Of a DNA stretch of 64,000 nucleotides, positions 60,745 to 64,000 are shown one piece after another; the first letter of the stretch is position 1; the number at the start of each line of letters is the position of its first letter. The stretch is taken from NCBI RefSeq assembly GCF_900114675.1, contig NZ_FOZM01000001.1, positions 1,736,001 to 1,800,000 of the forward strand, read 5' to 3'. This DNA comes from Yoonia litorea. Lineage in GTDB: Bacteria > Pseudomonadota > Alphaproteobacteria > Rhodobacterales > Rhodobacteraceae. The notes under the pieces were generated by a model. That model was not told the DNA's origin, made no database searches, and worked only from the letters and a program-made list of their open reading frames with translations. The translations under genes and the position numbers were made by a program.

Positions 60745-61793
60745 AAGCGCTCGAATCTATCGGCCTTTCGGCGCTGCGCAGGATCGACCCGGAAACCGCG
60801 CATGGGTTGGCCCTTAAGGCATTGAACATGGGACTGGGACCACGGACTGGTCCTGTGACCTCGGCGCGCCTGAAAACCGATTTTGCGGGCCTGCGCCTCT
60901 CTAATCCCGTTGGGCTTGCTGCCGGTTTTGACAAAAATGCGACGGCACTTCACGCTCTCGCAAAAACCGGATTTGGTTTTCTCGAAGTCGGCGCAGCGAC
61001 CCCGCGACCGCAGCCTGGCAATCCAAAACCGCGGCTCTTTCGCCTTGTAGAAGATCAGGCTGCGATCAATCGTTTTGGCTTCAACAACGACGGGATGAAG
61101 GCGATTGCTGGCCGCCTCGCCAATCGCCCGAAAGGAGCGGTGATTGGTCTGAACCTTGGCGCCAACAAGGATAGCCGCGACAAAGCCGCTGACTTCGCCA
61201 CAGTCCTCGGGCGGTGTGGCGGTGCCGTCGATTTCGCGACGGTGAATGTCTCGTCGCCAAACACTGAAAAGCTACGTGACCTGCAGGGCAAGGCAGCCCT
61301 CTCGGCATTGCTCGAAGGTGTTATGTCCGCGCGAGACGCGCTGCAGGTGCCTGTTCCGGTGTTCCTCAAGATTGCGCCAGATTTGTCTCAGGGCGAGTTG
61401 GAAGACGTGGCAGAAGTTGCAGACAACAGTGGTGTCGCAGGCATCATAGCGACGAATACAACGTTGTCGCGTGACGGCTTGAAGGGGAGAGACAAGGCAG
61501 AAGCCGGAGGGCTTTCCGGCCAGCCTCTGTTTGAAAAATCAACACGGGTCCTCGCACAGCTTTCCGGTTTGACTGACCTTCCGATCATCGGGGTTGGCGG
61601 TGTCGGTTCTGCCGCACAGGCGTATGAGAAAATCCGCGCTGGCGCGTCGGCTGTCCAACTCTACACGGCCTTGGTTTATGGCGGCGTTTCTCTGGCCTCC
61701 GAAATTGCAACCGGCCTCGATGCCCTTCTCGCGCGCGACGGGTTTGAAACTGTCGCTGAGGCTGTCGGATCAGGTCGCAGCCGCTGGACCTGA
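60741..61793 (+). CDS. pyrD: Dihydroorotate dehydrogenase (quinone), class 2
   Basis: 350 residues. Fourth step of pyrimidine synthesis, coupled to the quinone pool at the inner membrane. N-terminal helices typical of class 2, then [64 protein letters not shown] and [16 protein letters not shown] (FMN phosphate binding). ATGA overlap with DUF952. The 3' end overlaps the convergent MATE gene by 24 bp. Confidence 0.96.
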   Translation: MKALESIGLSALRRIDPETAHGLALKALNMGLGPRTGPVTSARLKTDFAGLRLSNPVGLAAGFDKNATALHALAKTGFGFLEVGAATPRPQPGNPKPRLFRLVEDQAAINRFGFNNDGMKAIAGRLANRPKGAVIGLNLGANKDSRDKAADFATVLGRCGGAVDFATVNVSSPNTEKLRDLQGKAALSALLEGVMSARDALQVPVPVFLKIAPDLSQGELEDVAEVADNSGVAGIIATNTTLSRDGLKGRDKAEAGGLSGQPLFEKSTRVLAQLSGLTDLPIIGVGGVGSAAQAYEKIRAGASAVQLYTALVYGGVSLASEIATGLDALLARDGFETVAEAVGSGRSRWT

Positions 61794-63113
61794 TCGGGGG
61801 CGATCCGCTTCGGCCTCAAGCGCCGGATACTTCCAGGCCAGCGTTAGCCCCCTTACAATAAAGTTCAACAGCAGCCCCAGCCAAAGCCCATGGTTGCCAA
61901 AGGCAGCCATGAGCGGAACGACAGTCGCAAAATAAGTGATTGCCGAGACAATCATCATGTTGCGCATATCTTTCGTGCGCGTCGCACCGATAAAGATCCC
62001 GTCCAACATCCATGCAGCTATCCCGACAATCGGGGCCGCGACCATATAGGGCAGATACGTGCGACTGGCCTCCCGCACATCGGGTGCAGTTGTCATGATA
62101 TCGATCGCAATTGGACCAAAAATCGCAAAGCAGATTGAAAGCCCCACACAGATCACACCGCCCCAAAAACTTGCAAGCAGCGCCGAACGTCTAAGCGTGG
62201 CCCGTGCGCGTGCACCCAGCGCATTCCCGACAAGCGCTTCTGCCGAAAACGCAAAGCCATCGAGGGCATAGGCGGTCACCTGCAGAAACTGCATCAGGAT
62301 CTGGTTTGCAGCCAGTTGCACGTCGCCGAAGCCAGAGCCAAAGAACAGAAAGCTCACAAAGATCGCTTGCAGCAAGACCGACCTGATCAGGATATCGGAG
62401 TTCACGACAGCCATATGTTTCAGGCGGACCAGATCGAAAATGCGCGCGGCCGTCCGCCATGCTGTGCCGGCAAACACATGCCTGCAAAACCAAAGGCCCA
62501 GCGCCAGACCACCCCATTCAGCAATAAAGGTGGCCCAGGCGACGCCTGATATGCCCCACCCCATTTGCAGGCCGAGCATATAGCTGAGAATGATGTTTCC
62601 GCCGTTCATCGCAACCTGCAGCACCAGAACCGTCTTTGTCCGTTCTTGTGCGATCAGCCATCCGGTGATGCCGTAGAGTGCGATGGTCGCAGGTGCCGAC
62701 CAGATCCGGATTTCCATATAGTCGCGGGCGAGGCTTTCGACTTCGGCGCTTGCAGGCGACAACCAGAACGCACCTTGGAAGATCAGTGCCTGCCCCAAAA
62801 TCATCACAAGGCCCGCCGTAACGCCGATGAGCAACGCACGCGACAAAAGCGCGTGGACTTCGTCAGTGTCGTCTGCGCCGACTGCCTGACTGGTCAGACC
62901 TGTCGTTCCCATCCGCAGGAAGCCAAAAATCCAATAGACGGCAGAGAGGATGATTGCTCCGATACCGACGGCGCCGATTGGTGCGGCTTCGCCAAGCTGA
63001 CCAACAACGCCTGTATCCACGACCCCCAAAATTGGCACGGTCGCATTCGACAGCACAATCGGCAGCGCAATACCCAATACGCGCCGGTGGGTGACATTAC
63101 GGACGTTAGCCAT
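61770..63113 (-). CDS. MATE family efflux transporter
   Basis: 447 residues with about 12 hydrophobic segments in two repeats; MATE signatures [30 protein letters not shown] at the N-terminus and [16 protein letters not shown] in the middle. Exports cationic compounds using Na+ or H+. Start overlaps the upstream thioesterase gene by eight bases. Confidence 0.92.
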   Translation of the reverse strand: MANVRNVTHRRVLGIALPIVLSNATVPILGVVDTGVVGQLGEAAPIGAVGIGAIILSAVYWIFGFLRMGTTGLTSQAVGADDTDEVHALLSRALLIGVTAGLVMILGQALIFQGAFWLSPASAEVESLARDYMEIRIWSAPATIALYGITGWLIAQERTKTVLVLQVAMNGGNIILSYMLGLQMGWGISGVAWATFIAEWGGLALGLWFCRHVFAGTAWRTAARIFDLVRLKHMAVVNSDILIRSVLLQAIFVSFLFFGSGFGDVQLAANQILMQFLQVTAYALDGFAFSAEALVGNALGARARATLRRSALLASFWGGVICVGLSICFAIFGPIAIDIMTTAPDVREASRTYLPYMVAAPIVGIAAWMLDGIFIGATRTKDMRNMMIVSAITYFATVVPLMAAFGNHGLWLGLLLNFIVRGLTLAWKYPALEAEADRPRSGPAAAT

Positions 63114-63600
63114 CGCGGCTTGGCATCAGGAAGTGACCTGTTCCTTGCGCGATAAGACGGTTGCGGTTGTCCTGCCATGCCTCGACGTGGACCGACGCAA
63201 ACCGGCGACCGGAGCGATTGACGCGCGCCCGCGCGTAGGCATCGCGCGGCAGACCGGACCGCAGGTAATCAATTGTGAAATCGATTGTCTTTGGAAACGA
63301 CAGACTGGGCGCGGCTTCATCCAGACGCCCGGCTTCAAGGTCATCCCAGATCATCGCCCAGCTGAGTTCAACGATGGCCGTCACCTCAAGAAATGCCGCA
63401 GTCACACCCCCATGAAGCGCAGGTAGCATCGGATTGCCAATCAGCTTGTCGGCGTAAGGCAGGATGGCAGTCAGTTCATCGCCCCGTCGATCCACCTGAA
63501 TGCCCAAGAACTGGATATACGGTACGCCCGCAATAAGCGTCTGGAGTGCTGCATCGCGGCGCTGTTTGACCACCTGGACTGGCTCAGGCTTGCGGATCAT
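63106..63600 (-). CDS. Hotdog-fold thioesterase, PaaI family (first of two)
   Basis: 164 residues from the ATG at 63600, which overlaps the preceding stop as ATGA. Hotdog motif: [21 protein letters not shown] and the strand [27 protein letters not shown]. Probably hydrolyses an acyl-CoA. A second paralogue precedes it, so the two may form a heteromer. Confidence 0.88.
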   Translation of the reverse strand: MIRKPEPVQVVKQRRDAALQTLIAGVPYIQFLGIQVDRRGDELTAILPYADKLIGNPMLPALHGGVTAAFLEVTAIVELSWAMIWDDLEAGRLDEAAPSLSFPKTIDFTIDYLRSGLPRDAYARARVNRSGRRFASVHVEAWQDNRNRLIAQGTGHFLMPSRDG

Positions 63601-64000
63601 GGCTTGCCCCTTTCCAAGGCAAATGCCCCTGTTGCTGTTGCCACCGGCCGTGATGGGTCTCCGTCCACGGCCGTTGCGCGGACAAATGCGACCGACCGGG
63701 TCACATGGTAGCATTCCGCCACTGCCGTGATCGTCTCACCAGGCGTTGCCGACCGCATATAGTCAATCCGCAGGTCAAGTGTCGCTGTCGCAACAGGCGA
63801 AGACGGATGCGCCATCACCGCCGCACCGGCACAGGTGTCCATGAGCGTGGAAACGGCCCCACCATGTATGACGCCGGTTTCAGGGTCTCCCACGAGCCGT
63901 TTGTCATAGGCCATGCTGATGGTCGCTTTCCCATCAGCTATTTCGCTCAATTTCATGCCAAGCTCGCCCGCATGGGGGATGGCCTCGATAAATTTACGCG
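63597..64000 (-). CDS. Hotdog-fold thioesterase, PaaI family (second; 5' end outside window)
   Basis: The reading frame is open to the right edge of the window: upstream of the internal Met at 63956 it continues as [14 protein letters not shown], which matches the N-terminus of this family, so the true start is beyond 64000. Visible hotdog motif is [25 protein letters not shown], followed by [16 protein letters not shown]. The likely role is acyl-CoA hydrolysis. Confidence 0.9.
   Translation of the reverse strand, partial: RKFIEAIPHAGELGMKLSEIADGKATISMAYDKRLVGDPETGVIHGGAVSTLMDTCAGAAVMAHPSSPVATATLDLRIDYMRSATPGETITAVAECYHVTRSVAFVRATAVDGDPSRPVATATGAFALERGKP

Overview
The window looks like chromosomal DNA of a Rhodobacterales bacterium of the marine Roseobacter type. 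The basis is high GC with strong G/C third-position preference, the housekeeping order murA - DUF2948 - hisD - UPF0262 - low-Mr phosphatase - infA - maf - RNase E/G - yacG, a fused MrpAB antiporter, MatB, and many ATGA or GTGA start/stop overlaps. No transposase, phage gene, CRISPR array or rRNA was seen. Three tRNAs are present (Thr-GGT, Phe-GAA, Gly-TCC).

Layout. 0-2.5 kb: an ABC/OLD-type ATPase with a C-terminal RNxxxH motif, translationally coupled to thyX. 2.6-5.0 kb: a TbpB-like lipoprotein followed by a Slam-like outer-membrane protein (a candidate type XI secretion pair). 5.2-16 kb: the housekeeping block, interrupted between DUF2948 and hisD by a LuxR-type regulator and a LOV histidine kinase; the 5' end of hisD is duplicated on both sides of the kinase. 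16.6-28.2 kb: an accessory signalling region with a cupin, two membrane-anchored cyclic-nucleotide-binding proteins, a 1050-residue class III cyclase/ATPase/TPR protein, a metallophosphoesterase, and a 1401-residue GMC oxidoreductase fused to an alpha/beta hydrolase with a Cys nucleophile. 28.7-31.2 kb: a LysR regulator, an SDR gene broken by one amber codon and an intact SDR gene. 31.5-37.4 kb: a Ser/Thr kinase - PP2C - small membrane proteins - BLUF cluster, divergent from an XRE regulator coupled to a LOV-like protein lacking the photoactive Cys. 37.5-40.8 kb: a 60-codon Cys-containing small ORF, an asparagine-synthetase-like enzyme and malonyl-CoA synthetase. 40.9-47.4 kb: a chemotaxis operon (STAS, CheY, CheA, CheW, CheR, CheY, unknown, CheB, CheD). 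47.5-52.2 kb: a beta-hydroxyacid dehydrogenase, an acyl-CoA synthetase and an ABC exporter. 52.7-58.6 kb: the Mrp Na+/H+ antiporter operon. 58.7-64 kb: a 5'-nucleotidase, DUF952, pyrD, a MATE exporter and two hotdog thioesterases, the last running off the right edge.

The candidates for undescribed biology are the accessory modules: the kinase/phosphatase/BLUF cluster with the Cys-less LOV partner, the cyclase with two membrane cNMP receptors, the GMC-hydrolase fusion, and the small ORF beside the asparagine-synthetase-like enzyme. All functional links are inferred from family membership and gene order; nothing was searched or computed beyond reading the sequence.
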